From Aquilaria yunnanensis (Eukaryota > Streptophyta > Magnoliopsida > Malvales > Thymelaeaceae), in NCBI GenBank assembly GCA_039654915.1, contig JBDJPA010000011.1:2480001-2544000 (forward strand): DNA of 64,000 nucleotides. The letters are read 5' to 3'. Under the pieces are notes generated by a model, which worked only from the letters and a program-made list of their open reading frames with translations, was not told where the DNA came from and made no database searches. Shown here piece by piece: positions 1 to 12,016 of the stretch; within the stretch, counting starts at the first letter, position 1, and each line of letters opens with the position of its first letter. The translations under genes and the position numbers were made by a program.

Positions 1-1113
1 AGGTTGTCGATGGCTTTGACGTCTCTAACGGAGAAGAACATGTCCCCGTGCTTATGGGCGAGTTCATCGGTGAAGAGGTTGAGCAGGTGGTGGGTGTTCT
101 CATTTACTTTGTGTAAGTTTTGGGTAGCAAGGGAGATTAGTTAGAAGGTGAAGATGGAGGTTACGGTGGCGGATGAAGAATGAGAGATCAATTGGGAGGC
201 GATGCTAGAGGTTGCAGTGGTGGATGAGGAGAGGAAGTTGCAAGTACAATGGAAAACAACAACGTTGATGCTATTTCGTTGTTTGTAAGGGGGAACAACA
301 ACACTAATGGGAGAAAATGGAGTTGCAGGGGAATGTGGATAATCAGGAGAAGAAAGGAATATATTTTTTTTTGTTCATGGGGAGATGAGATAAAAGTGGA
401 CTTAGTAGAGAGATAAGACAGAACTTGGAGAAAGAAGATGGAATGAGAAAGATAAGATAGTGGGAAAAGGTTCACGTGATTTATGGGGAAATAGAGAAAA
501 AAAAATGAAAATTTGAAAATAAAATATTTAAATCTTTGTACCATATTTGAGTGGAGCGACTAACTAGCTACTGATTTAGTAGCTATTGAGGTTTTCAGTG
601 GCTAGTCATTCACTTGCTACTTATGCCCCACAAAAGAGCAACTAAACAGCAATTGAAGTCAGCTGTGACTTAAATTCAATCACAATTTTTAGTTACTTTT
701 ATGCATTTTTCTTGCAATAAAAGAGACCCACATAATGAACTGGAGAAATTTGAGGGAAACACGACACAAGATATCAAAGGATGATACAAAAGGTACTAGG
801 GAGAAGATGAAGGCAACGATGCTGGGGATGTTAGCCTGACGGCAAAGAAGACAACGAAACGATTGGCAAAGAGAAAACAGAGACTTGTAGTACTACAACT
901 AGATTCATTTATCTTGGCTTCAGTCATGGTTAATGTTGACCAGTGCTAGTTAGTAATAAGGATAAAGGTAGTAAATCAATAAGAAATGGAAAGAGGTTGA
1001 GTCGTGTAGCAATGGTTCTAGGTTGATTAAAGAGTAAGGAACTTAACCTAAATTCACTGGCAACCGCCATGAAATTCGAATTGGTGAAATTATATAAGCA
1101 AATAGGGGAGGGA
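1..1113. other. Intergenic, no supported gene
   Basis: The purine-rich plus strand gives a long minus-strand frame (188-544) that is low in complexity (Phe, Leu and Ser rich) and not gene-like. Positions 1-138 on the minus strand stay open to the left edge and could be the end of an exon of a gene outside the window, but I do not recognise the peptide. Otherwise nothing is visible here. Confidence 0.5.
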
Positions 1114-1163
1114 AAGAGAGAGAGAGAGAGAGAGAGAGTGTGTGTGTGTGTGTGTGTGTGTGT
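1114..1163. repeat. Compound microsatellite (AG)n(TG)n
   Basis: About 13 AG units run directly into about 12 TG units. The tract is not in a recognised gene. A poly-A run follows just downstream. It should be polymorphic in length. Confidence 0.95.
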
Positions 1164-1358
1164 GGTTGGAAAAAAAAAAGGCGGCCAATAACTAACTTGC
1201 CCCTTCCTTCGATGACTTGTTTTATGATCAAATTGTAAATAAATAATATATAGAGAAAAAGCTTAAACAAACTGACCAAAATCAATGATTACGAGCATGT
1301 TTTCACCTCAATAAGTCTCTAATGCAGTACTCGTCTGTCAATCAAGAAACTAAGTAAT

Positions 1359-2143
1359 ACCCCATTTGTCCCTGGTTTTTTGCTCCATTTTCTATTTTGG
1401 GTCATCCCAAATTTTTTACACTATTTTTTTTTGGAAAGTTTCACCAAATAAGTTTACCAATATACCCTACATTCCAATCTCACTTTTGAAAATCAAATTG
1501 TGGCCATTATATTCTCTTTTCCGTACTACTATAATATCTAATTTTTGCTTCTATTCTTGTTGGCATTTTGGGTTCGCAATGCTTGGAGCTCAAGGCGTTT
1601 TAGATTCATCAAGACTCGTTTGGGTTCATGATCAAGGTTGGAGAAGTGGTACATGAATGAAGGGAGGTCAGGATTGGTGCACGATCAAAAGGAATCAACA
1701 AAGTAATGTGTAATAAGATTTAAGAGAAGAAGAACTGAACTACGACTAAAAAAGTGTGCGTGCTATAAAACCTGAGTCTGACCATTGCCACCATGGCATT
1801 GATCGAGGCAGACCTGAAGACCTACTAAGTGACCAAGTAATTGGGGACATTAAAGGTAACTCATCGAGCCTGAAGGCTTAATGGAGGGAGGCAACCCAGA
1901 AGAGAACCAAAACGGTATAATTCAACCAATGGAAGACGAACCATCGAAAAAAATGAACAGAGTTCACAACCTTGAGTTAGTCTAGCGAATGGGCAAAGAA
2001 GTAGATCCAGTTGGGCGGTGTGGCAAGTGGGGAGAGAGGAAGGGTAGTAGACAGGGGTAAAAGTGGAAGAATATAAATCATTTTATCATTTCTTAATCTT
2101 CGTGCCATATGCAATTGAAGCAAAAAACCCAAGATGGAGGGAG
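1359..2143. mobile_element. Non-autonomous TIR element flanked by TA, Stowaway/mariner-like
   Basis: The left end begins CCCCATTTGTCCCTGG after a TA. The right end, read in reverse complement, begins CTCCCTCCATCTTGGG before a TA. Both ends continue into a shared GGTTTTTTGCT stretch. TA flanks and a CTCCCTCC-type terminus are typical of Stowaway-like elements, although about 785 bp is long for a MITE. The interior has no transposase reading frame. The short open frame at 1366-1656 lies inside it and looks like chance. Confidence 0.6.
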
Positions 2144-2149
2144 TACCAT

Positions 2150-2245
2150 TTTGCAAACTTGAGGGGCCAACTCACTAGGTCAAAGTTAAGGGATCGTAAC
2201 ATGTTTAAGTTGACAAAGTTAAAGGACCAAATGTGCATTTAAGCC
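2150..2245. repeat. Solo Mutator-like terminal inverted repeat
   Basis: Read on the minus strand this begins GGCTTAAATGCACATTTGG and continues with repeated 'GTCC..TTAACTTTG' modules. It is the same terminus as in the elements at 6568-7589 and 54506-55698. No matching left end was found, so the rest of the element is lost or very diverged. Confidence 0.5.
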
Positions 2246-4404
2246 AAATGTTGTATTCTTGAACTCTTTGATAGCATCATTCTCCAAAATGTTGCTAGTA
2301 CTAAAAACTTAAAACTTATGATGCTATAACCAAAAATCTTTTTCATTTGATTATTCTTTACCGCACTGCAGTTTACAAGAAATTTTACTATACAAAGTTC
2401 CAACCCACTAATCATAGTTGTAGAAGTGGGATAGCTTTCACTATGTTGGGTAGCTCGAACTCAAGCCAAAGCATCTCCTTTTGCCAAATTATAAAAGACA
2501 ATCAGCTAAAGTTTTATCAAGTCAAGCCTTATTGAACTTAACCTTTAACCAAAAATAGGTTTAATAGCATAGTGAGCTAAGCTTGAGTAGTAGTACTCAG
2601 TCTACATACTTATCGGGCCTAATGAGCATTTTTAGTAGTTTATGATACATAGGGTTATTACAATAATTCCTATGTGGAGTTGGGTTATGCATACATTCAC
2701 CTCTCAAAGTTTCAAAACTTTCAAATATCCTCTTGTTGAGAAATGACTATTTTACATCAGTATAATTATAACCTTACCCATAAGTGTTAGGTCATACTAA
2801 TAAATGGCCTACTAAGATTTCAAAATTTATAGACTACAGTTATCACTTAATTTTGTTGAATCTATCAAGCTTTTGAATTAAGATCAAGCCTCAATTTTGC
2901 AAGGTCAAAGACTTCGAGCTCAAGTTGTATCATTTAGTTATCGAGTCATGCTCAAATGTTGTGGGCTCTACATCAACCCAACTGGTTTGCACCCCAATAA
3001 ATGCATTGAACTTACGGTTTTCTTAGAATCAATACCTCAAGTTCCATAATTAGGTTCAAAGACCAAGTTATGTGCAATTTAGTGGGGGTGGTTTTTCTTT
3101 TCTATACATAGAAGTAGAAAAACTAAAGAAAATAAGAAAAAAAGGTAGGTAGCATAAGTATGGGCTAAAGACACAAGCCGATGAGGCACAACCACTGGAA
3201 CACAATGATCAAAATTCTCCATCATAGTAGTAAGGAATTGAACCAAGCTAAGCAACAAGGCTGGAATAGTAATATTACCTTCTAAAATTGGTAAAGCCTA
3301 TAAGCAATCTGTAAAAATAATGATTGTCACTATTAAATCTTGAAAAAGGGGTAGATGATGGCCAATAAATTTATATAAAATATCCGGTTTGGCACCAAAA
3401 ACTGTAGAAAGTCCCTACGTATTAGGATGGGTATGACATTGCCTCCATTGCCATAATTTCTTGGCTGCACCCCTGATTTAGTTCTCTGTTGGTATAATTT
3501 TCTCGCTCAACCGTGATTAGAGTCTAATTTTTTTTTTCTTATTTTGAATTAAAGAACATAACACATGTTATAAAATAGTACATACTTTAACAAAATATTA
3601 ATCTGGAAAAATGCGAAAGTTGCAAATACGGAAAGCTACTAGACGGAGAAAAAATTTGACAAGATGCATCTTATTGTGCTGGAAAGTGGACAAAGCACAA
3701 CCTAACATGGCGCATGATGATAAGAATTGGGTCGTAGATCACGTCGAGTTTCAGGTGTGAAAAGAGCTTAAAACGCACGAAGGCTCTTGTGTCCAAACTT
3801 AGAAAGGGCGGTTGTCCCTAAACGAGGCCATGTGCCCAAGGAAACTCTGCTCTTCTCATATCACTCAAAAGCTATATACTAGTAGTATGTTCATCTTTGC
3901 TTTTTCAAAAGACGCCGTTAAATTATTTATAATATCCCCTCGAATTTCTAAAAGGGAAAAGAAAAATCATCTCCAGGAGAAGGTAGTACTAGTAGTAGTA
4001 TAAGAAATAAACTTGGGAAGAAAGTCAAATGGTGCAGGCGTAACTCGTAAGTAGGTAGCTGCCCAAACCTCTATAGTCCATAGCATGGACCTATGCGAAG
4101 CTTTCGATATCATCACACAGGACACAACTGTAGATTTAAAATTTGTTCACTTGTGTTCAATTTTTACTCGTACTTTTTATGCGTCACATTAACGCGTTTT
4201 CTGGAGCTGCGCGACAGAGCAGCAACAGCTAGCTCGCCAGCTCCAACCTTTTCACTAGCAATTTTTCTGATCCTATTTGCGCGTTAGCGTAGTTCATTAA
4301 AGTTACTATAACTTTAATTCCCTATTGTTCTTATACTTGCAGTCATTGATATAGTCCTGTTAGTTTGCCCCTTTTTCTTGATTCGTTAGTTGTAAATATA
4401 ATTA
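2246..4404. other. Intergenic, no supported gene
   Basis: Only short open frames (for example 2347-2535, 3812-4003 and 4093-4287) with no recognisable motif and no splice-supported extension. No RNA gene was seen. Confidence 0.5.
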
Positions 4405-4862
4405 GGGAAAATTACAAAAATTCCTTGTAGTTTGAACTAACCTACAATTTATCCTTCTATTTTAAAAAATTACACTTTATCCCTTGTTTCCTTTTGCAAT
4501 GTTTGATAACCAATTTCGAAACCTTAATTTAAACAGTCTGATAACTATGTTATAGTAATTTCAAATTTTTGATAATCTTTTCACAGTGAACTGACTTTTA
4601 AAAAATATTAATATACATTTACTGAGAAAAAAAGTGCATTTTCAAAGAAGAAAAATTAATAATTTAAAATGTTGATCAACTATAAAAAAATATTGGGAAG
4701 ATCAAAATTATTGAAACATAACTATCGTATAGTTTAAATTAGAGTATTAGAGGTTATTATCAGACAATATAAAAAAATATATAAACAAAGTGTAGATATT
4801 TTAAAAATAAGGAGGTAAAGTGTAGGTTATATCAAATCTCAAGGAATAATTATAAATTTTTT
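4405..4862. mobile_element. Foldback MITE, about 460 bp
   Basis: The left end (GAAAATTACAAAAATTCCTT, then an ACCTACA block) and the right end in reverse complement (TTTATAATTATTCCTTGAG, then ATAACCTACACTTTACC) form diverged terminal inverted repeats of at least 70 bp. The interior is very AT-rich and has no reading frame. The family was not identified. Confidence 0.6.
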
Positions 4863-6567
4863 ATATAATTTCGTTTGTTCCCTCTTAAGTCTTTTTTTCA
4901 ATTTCGTAATATAGACTTGATGAGTTGATTACAGTAAAAAGAATTTTTTTTTATTTATACTCAGAATTACATTAGAAAGAAAATGTAATAAGTGAAATTT
5001 TACTATAGATTCTAAGTTATACCAAATCCCATCATTTAGCTGCAAAAAGAAAAAAAAAATCCTTTTCTCTTATAGATATGATAGTCATAGAGTTTAAGCA
5101 TTCGCAGGCCCCAGCGGTAGCGATATGGTTGGTTTTATATATCAATATTGAACCAAGAGACCTACCAATGAAATAAATATTTTTCGAACATACAAAATAA
5201 AATAAATTAACCATCATACTCAATCATTTCACATTGGTACGGCTAATATATAGCGTTTCTCGGATTGTTACATAAATAATTGAAATCATAAAATAGGAAA
5301 ATGATTTAGTAACGATATATCCTCTGTTACTAAAAAAATATTTGTTACACGTTAAAGATTTGAATAAAATAGAACGGAGTGGGGTATTAGCGTTTTTTTT
5401 TTTCTATATAGAGAGAACTACGGGGAGCAGATAATTAAAAAATGTTAAATCTTTTAATAACAACCATAAATTGTTTATAAAAATTTTAAAAATGCAATAT
5501 TTTTTTTATTCTGATATTCAAGAAAAATTTATTAACTTCAGAAATTTTATCATGATCCAGAAAATAATGTAAGTAATTACTCAATGAGACAGATCGGACA
5601 AGAACAGAAAACCCAAAAAAAAAAAAAGGAAGGAAACAAATAATCATGGAAATGGGGTAAGATGGGCAAAATAGCTGGCTGGGCTCGTGTGAGACGGGTG
5701 GGGTAAAATAGGCAGGATACTGATACACAGATATAGCTACTACTCGAAGTCGGAGGTTGCGTTTAATAAAGAATCCTATCGTCCTTAGCCTGGACTAAGA
5801 TATCTAGAGTCAACAGATTTTTCAGATGCAGGCTATACCTTATAGTATACAGTGATAGAAAACAATCCTAGCCCTGCCACTAAAGTTTCTAATCAGCAAG
5901 GAGCAACTAAATACTCATTTCGTCCTAAAACTATAACTACAACAAATCTTATTTTAGTTAGTTCTAATTTTTATTAATTAATATATATATATATATAACT
6001 TTCATATACTACTGTTGGAACTGTCATTTCAATATATAATATTTATATGAAAATAGCACATTTTTTTTTCTATTTTTCAATATTTACACTAAATCAAATG
6101 ATTCAATAAATATTCGATGGATGAAATATGCTTTAATTTGCTCCAGTCTTTTCTATTGCCCGTTTTATTGATTTGGGGTTTCAACTCAGTTAAATTGTGG
6201 AAGATAACTTACAACATAATACAATTAAGTTTTAGATAAAAGAAATGGTTCTTGGCCATATGTTATTTGTTAGATTCCAAAATTTACCTCAATAACTACC
6301 TATAAGTACAAGGAGGCACATGGGTTAACAAGTGGATCAAATGTCAATGTAGAAAGCATCTTTTTACAAATTCCGCATGCTTCATTTTCTTGTTCTTACT
6401 TTTACCCCAAAGAAAAACTATGTAAGGGCAAGTTTGTCCATACAATCACAGTAGTGAAACTTGAATTTTAGGTTAGCAGCACACAAGGGTTACAGCATGC
6501 CAGCCGGCAGCTTGATGCTCCATTTTCTTCAAAAGTTACGGTGGTAAAAAGTTTGCAAGTTGATAAA
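4863..6567. other. AT-rich intergenic DNA
   Basis: No coding or RNA gene is supported. There is an (AT)n microsatellite near 5975-5996. Sequence near 5917-6130 resembles a decayed Stowaway-like element, but I could not pair its ends. Confidence 0.5.
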
Positions 6568-7589
6568 GGCTTAAATGTGTATTTGGTCCCCTGAGTTTGC
6601 TAACTCTAGTGAGTTAATCCTCAAAGTTTGACTCATTAATACTCCGTCAACTTTAGAAACTATAGCGAGTTAGTCCTTAAATGGATGGAAACATGGATGG
6701 TGTTAGTTTTTGTGCTGATATGGAGTTGGGCTTGGTGCATTGCCTTCTCCACTAGACTCCGCTGCCACTGCTGCCTACCTCTTCCTCAAATTGCCTTCTT
6801 TGGCCACTAAGATCACGAGAACTATGGCACTGAAATTGTCACTAACGTCACGAAAACTTGTCCCCTTTGTCACTAACATCATAGAACCTATAGCGTCGAA
6901 ATTGTCATTGGAAATTAGCCCGGAGGTAGCAAGTTGCTAGGGGCCCCATTGTCGTCTGGCAACCGGCCTTGATTGTCATCGAAAATCAGCTCAAAAGTGG
7001 CAAGTCACTAAAGATCCCGCAACCATCTATACTGTGTTAGTCACCACCTTGCCACTTCAAAACACTTCATCACCAAAATTGGAAAAATTCGATCAGATGA
7101 TGAAAATGGGCTTTACTTAATGTTCCTTATTGGGTAATTCCCGAGGCTCCATTTTTTAGTTTGTCAATCATCGAGATTTTTCGGCCTAGTGTTTTGATGT
7201 CCAAAAGCTTTTTCCTTAGGTGATTGATGAGGTCTTAGTCGGTCAATTAGAAATAGAATCCTGGAGTTGACAGTTTATGCAGTTGCTGTCTATTTCTTTT
7301 ATGCTGGAAAATTAACGAGTCGGTGAACGGAATGGTGACAGGAAATGAGAAAGGACTATCTGGGTTTGTCAAAATAGAAACAAAAAGATTGTTACTAGTG
7401 GACAACCACTCTTGCCTCATGGTGTCATGGTCACATGACCATCTAAGGACTAAGTCATACGCACTTTCAAACTTCCAAACTTAAGTCATATATTTATCTA
7501 ATTTATAGGACTAAATCACGATGAGTCAATTTTTAAAGACTAACTCATGCGAGTGTGCAAACTTGAGGGATCGAATACGCATTTAAGCC
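6568..7589. mobile_element. Mutator-like TIR element with gene-like interior
   Basis: The left end reads GGCTTAAATGTGTATTTGG. The right end in reverse complement reads GGCTTAAATGCGTATTCGA. Both run into the same kind of module (GTCC..AAGTTTG..GAGTTAGTCC). Both termini are clear, but I could not see a convincing 9-bp target duplication. The interior (about 6730-7050) is richer in GC than its surroundings and codes for a short frame, 6740-6940, with imperfect internal repeats. It has no transposase. It may be a Pack-MULE or an old MULE-derived MITE. Confidence 0.6.
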
Positions 7590-7899
7590 TTAAAGGAATT
7601 GGAAAGTTGATTAACTTTGGAGTTGTAAGACCTTGTTAACAACTGCTGAGGACTGGAGAAACTAAAAAAGTGCAGAAATTAGTCAAATTGTTTGCAAAAC
7701 GCGGTGGACCGATTCCAAAAAGAGAATTTACCTCAGGATAGCTGGAACTTGTTAATGTTCAACTTCACAATATTTGCTTCCACATGCTCAACGAGAACGT
7801 AATGTCGAGAATTGAATTGTACTGCTCTTTGCTTCCTCTCAACGTTGGCTTTTCTCATGTTTGGTGCGTAAACGGAATTTTACAATTAAATACCAAGCA

Positions 7900-8463
7900 A
7901 GTTGCATAAATGGTCTCTAATACTCACTTATTTTTTTTTTTAGTTTTTAGCTTATTTTTGTTCTGTTTTGGTCCTAAACTTATTAAAATCATTTTATTTT
8001 AATCTGTTGCCACATGGATATTATTAACTCAAAAATAATTGTCTAACAAAAATTTTTGAAATTCTAATTTAAATATTCTGTAATTTTTTTTCTGTAAATT
8101 TAAACAGTTTAATATTTTTTGACAGTAAATAGACAATTTATATTAATATTTTTTCTTTCTGAATGAAATAAGTTCAAATTGTAGAGAGGAAGAAAATGAT
8201 TAGAAATTTTCATTAACTCTAAAAAAATTATTATACAAATTAAATTTATTATAAAACAGTTACTAAATAGTTTAAATTATAATTTAAAAAATCGTTATCA
8301 GAAAAATACTTTGAGTTAACAAATTTAATCAAATTGGGATAAATTCAGTAAATTTAGAACTAAAATGAAATGTTTTAATAGATTTAGGATTAAAACAGAA
8401 AATTTAATAGGTTAGGAATTAAAAGAAAATAATGGCTAAAGGTTAAGGACCATTCATAAAATT
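7900..8463. mobile_element. Foldback MITE just upstream of the ERF gene
   Basis: The left end (TTGCATAAATGGTCTCTAA) matches the reverse complement of the right end (TTTTATGAATGGTCCTTAA), and similarity continues inward through TTTTGGTCCTAAA-like blocks. The element is about 560 bp, AT-rich and non-coding. It ends about 190 bp before the ERF TATA box, so it forms part of that gene's upstream region. Confidence 0.6.
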
Positions 8464-8650
8464 TACCAATTAAAGAGCTGTTTTTATATTATCTGCGAAA
8501 AAAAAGTGAAAAGAATGGCATCAATTTGGAAGGAAGCAAGAAGGCTCTAATTTCACATTAAAAAAAGCTAGCAAATATCTGTCACATAAGGTCATAAATT
8601 GACCAAGGTATCTTACAATTCCAACTTTATAATAACTTCATTTCTTCTTC

Positions 8651-8658
8651 TATAAATA
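8651..8658 (+). promoter_or_regulatory. TATA box of the ERF gene
   Basis: TATAAATA lies 233 bp before the start codon. It is followed by a C/T-rich stretch and a 5' leader of about 200 bases without an intron signal that I can see. The position fits a TATA box for a transcription start near 8685. Confidence 0.7.
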
Positions 8659-8883
8659 GCGAACCCCTCCTCCCTTCCCCACATCAACCTCCGCTCCATA
8701 CCTCACTAGCGCACAGAAGAAATACCAGACACCCAAAGCAAATTAAAAAAACCAGGAAACACTCATCTTCATCACACTACTCGACATAAGTACTTCGATC
8801 GATTTGAAGAACTCAAGCGTTCAACCTGAAAACCGAGTTTATCAGAAGCAGAGTTCAAGCTCGAGCAAGAATATATAAGATCG

Positions 8884-8973
8884 ATGGTGAAGACAGAACA
8901 ACACGAGATCCAATCAAAGCCGTCAAAGCAAATGCCAGCATCATCATCATCTGCATGCAAGAAGAAGTACAAG

Positions 8974-9008
<35 letters not shown>

Positions 9009-9573
9009 CGAGATCAGGGCACCAAATCAGAAGACAAGAATTTGGTTAGGGTCCTACTCCACGGCGGAGGCTGCCGCCAGAGCCTACGACGCCGCTCTTC
9101 TGTGCCTGAAAGGCTCCTCCGCAAATCTTAACTTCCCGGCCTCCGCCTCCTCACACTATATTCCTCAGAACGACGTCGTCTTGTCCCCCAAGTCCATACA
9201 GAGAGTCGCCGCTGCTGCGGCCAACAGCTTTGTCATTGATCACAACAATGCTAGCAACATCATCACAAGTGCTACTTCGCCGCAGCCTCTGTCGGTTCCG
9301 TCGCCGTCGCTGTCGAGCTCCTCCTCGTCGACTTCGTGGTCGCCGCCGTTGGATCAGCCTGAGGATGAGGTGGCAGTAATGCATTCTCTCGGGGCCCACA
9401 ACGATGGGGCCATCTGCAATATGGAGTCATGGTACAACTTCGATGAGGGGCTGGAAGCAATGTGTCCCAAGTATGTGGATCAAATGTTCAACATGGCCTC
9501 GTTTGATCCGCAGCCGCTGATGGATGATTTTGATGAAAGCGGCTATTCGATCCCTCTGTGGAGTTTCTGCTGA
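8884..9573 (+). CDS. AP2/ERF transcription factor, DREB group II, ERF012/013/014 type
   Basis: Single-exon gene of 229 residues. One AP2 DNA-binding domain covers about residues 28-85. It has the [19 protein letters not shown] start, the RIWLGSY strand, the AAARAYDAA helix and an LNFP end. Valine at domain position 14 marks the DREB side of the family. Position 19 is alanine, not the glutamate of classic CBF/DREB1 proteins, as in the ERF012/013/014 group. After the domain come Ser/Pro-rich linkers (residues about 130-155) and an acidic C-terminal part ending PLWSFC, probably an activation region. The protein should act in the nucleus as a stress- or development-linked regulator; this is inferred from the family. 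The ATG is the first in the frame and fits the Arabidopsis-type MVK start. A TATA box lies at 8651. The overlapping minus-strand frames are shadows. Confidence 0.95.
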
Positions 9574-12016
9574 TGCTTAGAAGGAGGCGGAGGGAAGAAA
9601 AAGAGACAGAAGTTTATTAGTAGCAAATGGAAATTACAAGGTCAAAATTCTAAGGGCATAGCAAGATTCTTTTGTCAAAATTTCATAAAAATTTGCTGTC
9701 ATTGCGTGAAGATATTACTGACAGTGATGGATGTCCAATATTATTTGTTCATGTTATTTTTCCGGTCTTCAAGTCTAATCAACTAGACCCACTAGCGATG
9801 ATGAACATTTTTTTTCTTCATCAAGTGGGCTTCTAATTAATGTCTCGAGTCAATTCAATTAAGTGTGTTAGCTTACTTAATTTGAGTTATATGAATTAGA
9901 AACCTACACCATACAGATTAGACATTAATTATCAACCTTCATGCTAATTGCTTAATTTCGATGACCCACATGTTTTTAGTTTAGAATTTTAGGTACTGTT
10001 AGAGTTTTGACATAAGTCTTGAACGGTAACTAGCAACTTTATTCTAAAGGACATATGAGTTACGACAATGAATTCTAGATTTATGCTAACGTTTATATTC
10101 CATCTGTCTCACAAAGTATGGTCATTTTACTACCTACATTATTAATTTATAATTTTCATTTTTTAAAAATTTCTTATAAAAATATAAATATTTTATATAA
10201 AAATGGTACACTAAAGAGTATAGTTTATAAATATAATTTTTATTTTTTGTAATAATGTGAATTAATATAAATATATTCAAGTTAAATTTTAATAAAAAAA
10301 TGTAAAAAAGTCATTCCTTGTGAAACAAATAGAGTACATATTATTAGTTTTGCTCTCTCAGGGGAAGCTCGGCTTACATTAATCAATTTAATTGGTCAAA
10401 ATGGGCATCCGGTCAAAAGAGGGGGTCAAAGTAATATGTGCATTTGGAGCTAGAGTTTGTTAAAATTACAAGTAAAGCCATTGTACATTAATACATTCCC
10501 AACGCAAAGTTGCCTGCCTTTTTTGACAACCGCTCCCCTGGTTCGGGTCCATGGTCGCCTCCGCTGTCTCGAAGATTATGCCAATTGCTTGACCGGCACA
10601 TCCTCCACCCATAGCACAGAATCTGGTCCCTCAAAGCCCCCATTTCCTTTATGCATTGGTCAAACTAGACATAGGCCCCCTGATTTCAAGCTTTGTGCTT
10701 TTGTTACAACTTAGCCAACCGTCGTCGGAGCACCGTCTACAAACCGGATGAAACAAACGAGCTGCTTTGTCTCGTCATCTTCGTCCACCATCAACGATGT
10801 GCCTCCCTACATAGCAAGCTCGTCCTCCATTTGACCAGAGCCATCAGATTTACTCGTCTGTCTCCATCCTTGACAGCGTGCTCCGATTCCTAGCCGCAGA
10901 CAATTAGGATCGCATCAGCGTGAGAATTGTTGCTCCAATGCCATCTTTGTGTCGCCGGTGAAGGTTGTTGTGTGGGCGTCGACGGGGTGAAACCCCCAAG
11001 GAGTAAGATGGCACATTTCATAAATACTTCAAAAAGTGTGGCTAATTTCAAATAATAACTCAGACCCAAAAAAAACCCGACCCGACCCAATCGACGATTA
11101 ATTTGCCCTCATTAATCCAGTTTAAATTGAAACGAACTCCCCCTTACTTTTTGACAATTAGCTATGTAAATATTGTACATTGTAGCAATAATCTGTTGTT
11201 CGGGGGTCTGATCCTGACAAAGAAAAGTCAGGGGACCAATAGCTAGGATAAAAGACCAATGTTTAAGGTTAAATACAATGAATTTAGGGTTTCAATTGTC
11301 AATGATGGAAGTTTGAGGATCAAAGAAGTAAAGTATGATATCTTTAGGGACTTATTCTGACATTGCCCAATTTTTATTTTGGACATTTTACTAGGCCATG
11401 TTGTTATTGTTCATTTGCTACTCAATTTGTTTTTGCTGTAGATCTAAAATAACTAACATCTATTTAGTGTGTGTATAATTTGTGTGCATGTTAATTTTCC
11501 ATAAACTCATAATTCAAGGTAATTCCACTTTTTTTATGCATTTCATTTTACATTTTGATTTCCTAGCTAGATGCTTAAATTTTTAAAATCTTCACCCATT
11601 TTGGATACCATGTTATCATTTTTTTTCTTTGAATAAAAGATGCTTTATTTCAACTAAAAATGAGTCAAACGGTATTTTATATACTAACAACAATATAAGA
11701 TTCTAAGGTACAATAGGAATATAAAACTGGATATACAAAAGTTGCTTGTTCCTATGATAATAAGTGAAGGAAAGATAATAAGATCAAACAGAACGTTTCA
11801 GATAAGCGATTGAGCATTAAAACAAATATTATTCCTATCATTTTTTCTTATTTATATTGTTTTCCTCTTCTCTCATTTACATTCTTCCTAATTTTAAGTT
11901 TCTCTCTTTCAAATTTTGTAACTTAAAACAATGTGAGCAATTAAGCATTAATTATGGCCCCTTGCTTCAAGCCCCAAATGAATTGGTTATAAGTATTTTA
12001 GGGGCTATATATTATT
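9574..12016. other. Intergenic, with a GC-richer gene-like island
   Basis: It contains the ERF 3' region, a Stowaway-like MITE (10098-10334) and a less AT-rich patch at about 10500-10990 with short open frames on both strands (10457-10714, 10693-10893, 10890-11090 minus). That patch resembles captured gene sequence inside nearby elements, but I could not find paired termini for it. No gene is supported. Confidence 0.45.
10098..10334. mobile_element. Stowaway-like MITE
   Basis: The left end is TTCCATCTGTCTCACAAAG and the right end in reverse complement is CTCTATTTGTTTCACAAGG, both bordered by TA. The interior is AT-rich and non-coding, about 237 bp. It lies about 520 bp downstream of the ERF stop codon. 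Confidence 0.65.

Noticed and set aside
1..138. Open minus-strand reading to the left edge, possible exon
   Set aside because: About 45 codons of plausible protein, but no recognised family and no visible splice acceptor. The gene would lie outside the window, so it is not listed as a CDS.
188..544. Minus-strand 118-codon frame
   Set aside because: Low-complexity Phe/Leu/Ser composition from purine-rich DNA, with no motif.
10457..11090. A protein-coding gene in the GC-richer patch
   Set aside because: Open frames occur on both strands, are short, and have no splice-supported extension or recognisable motif.
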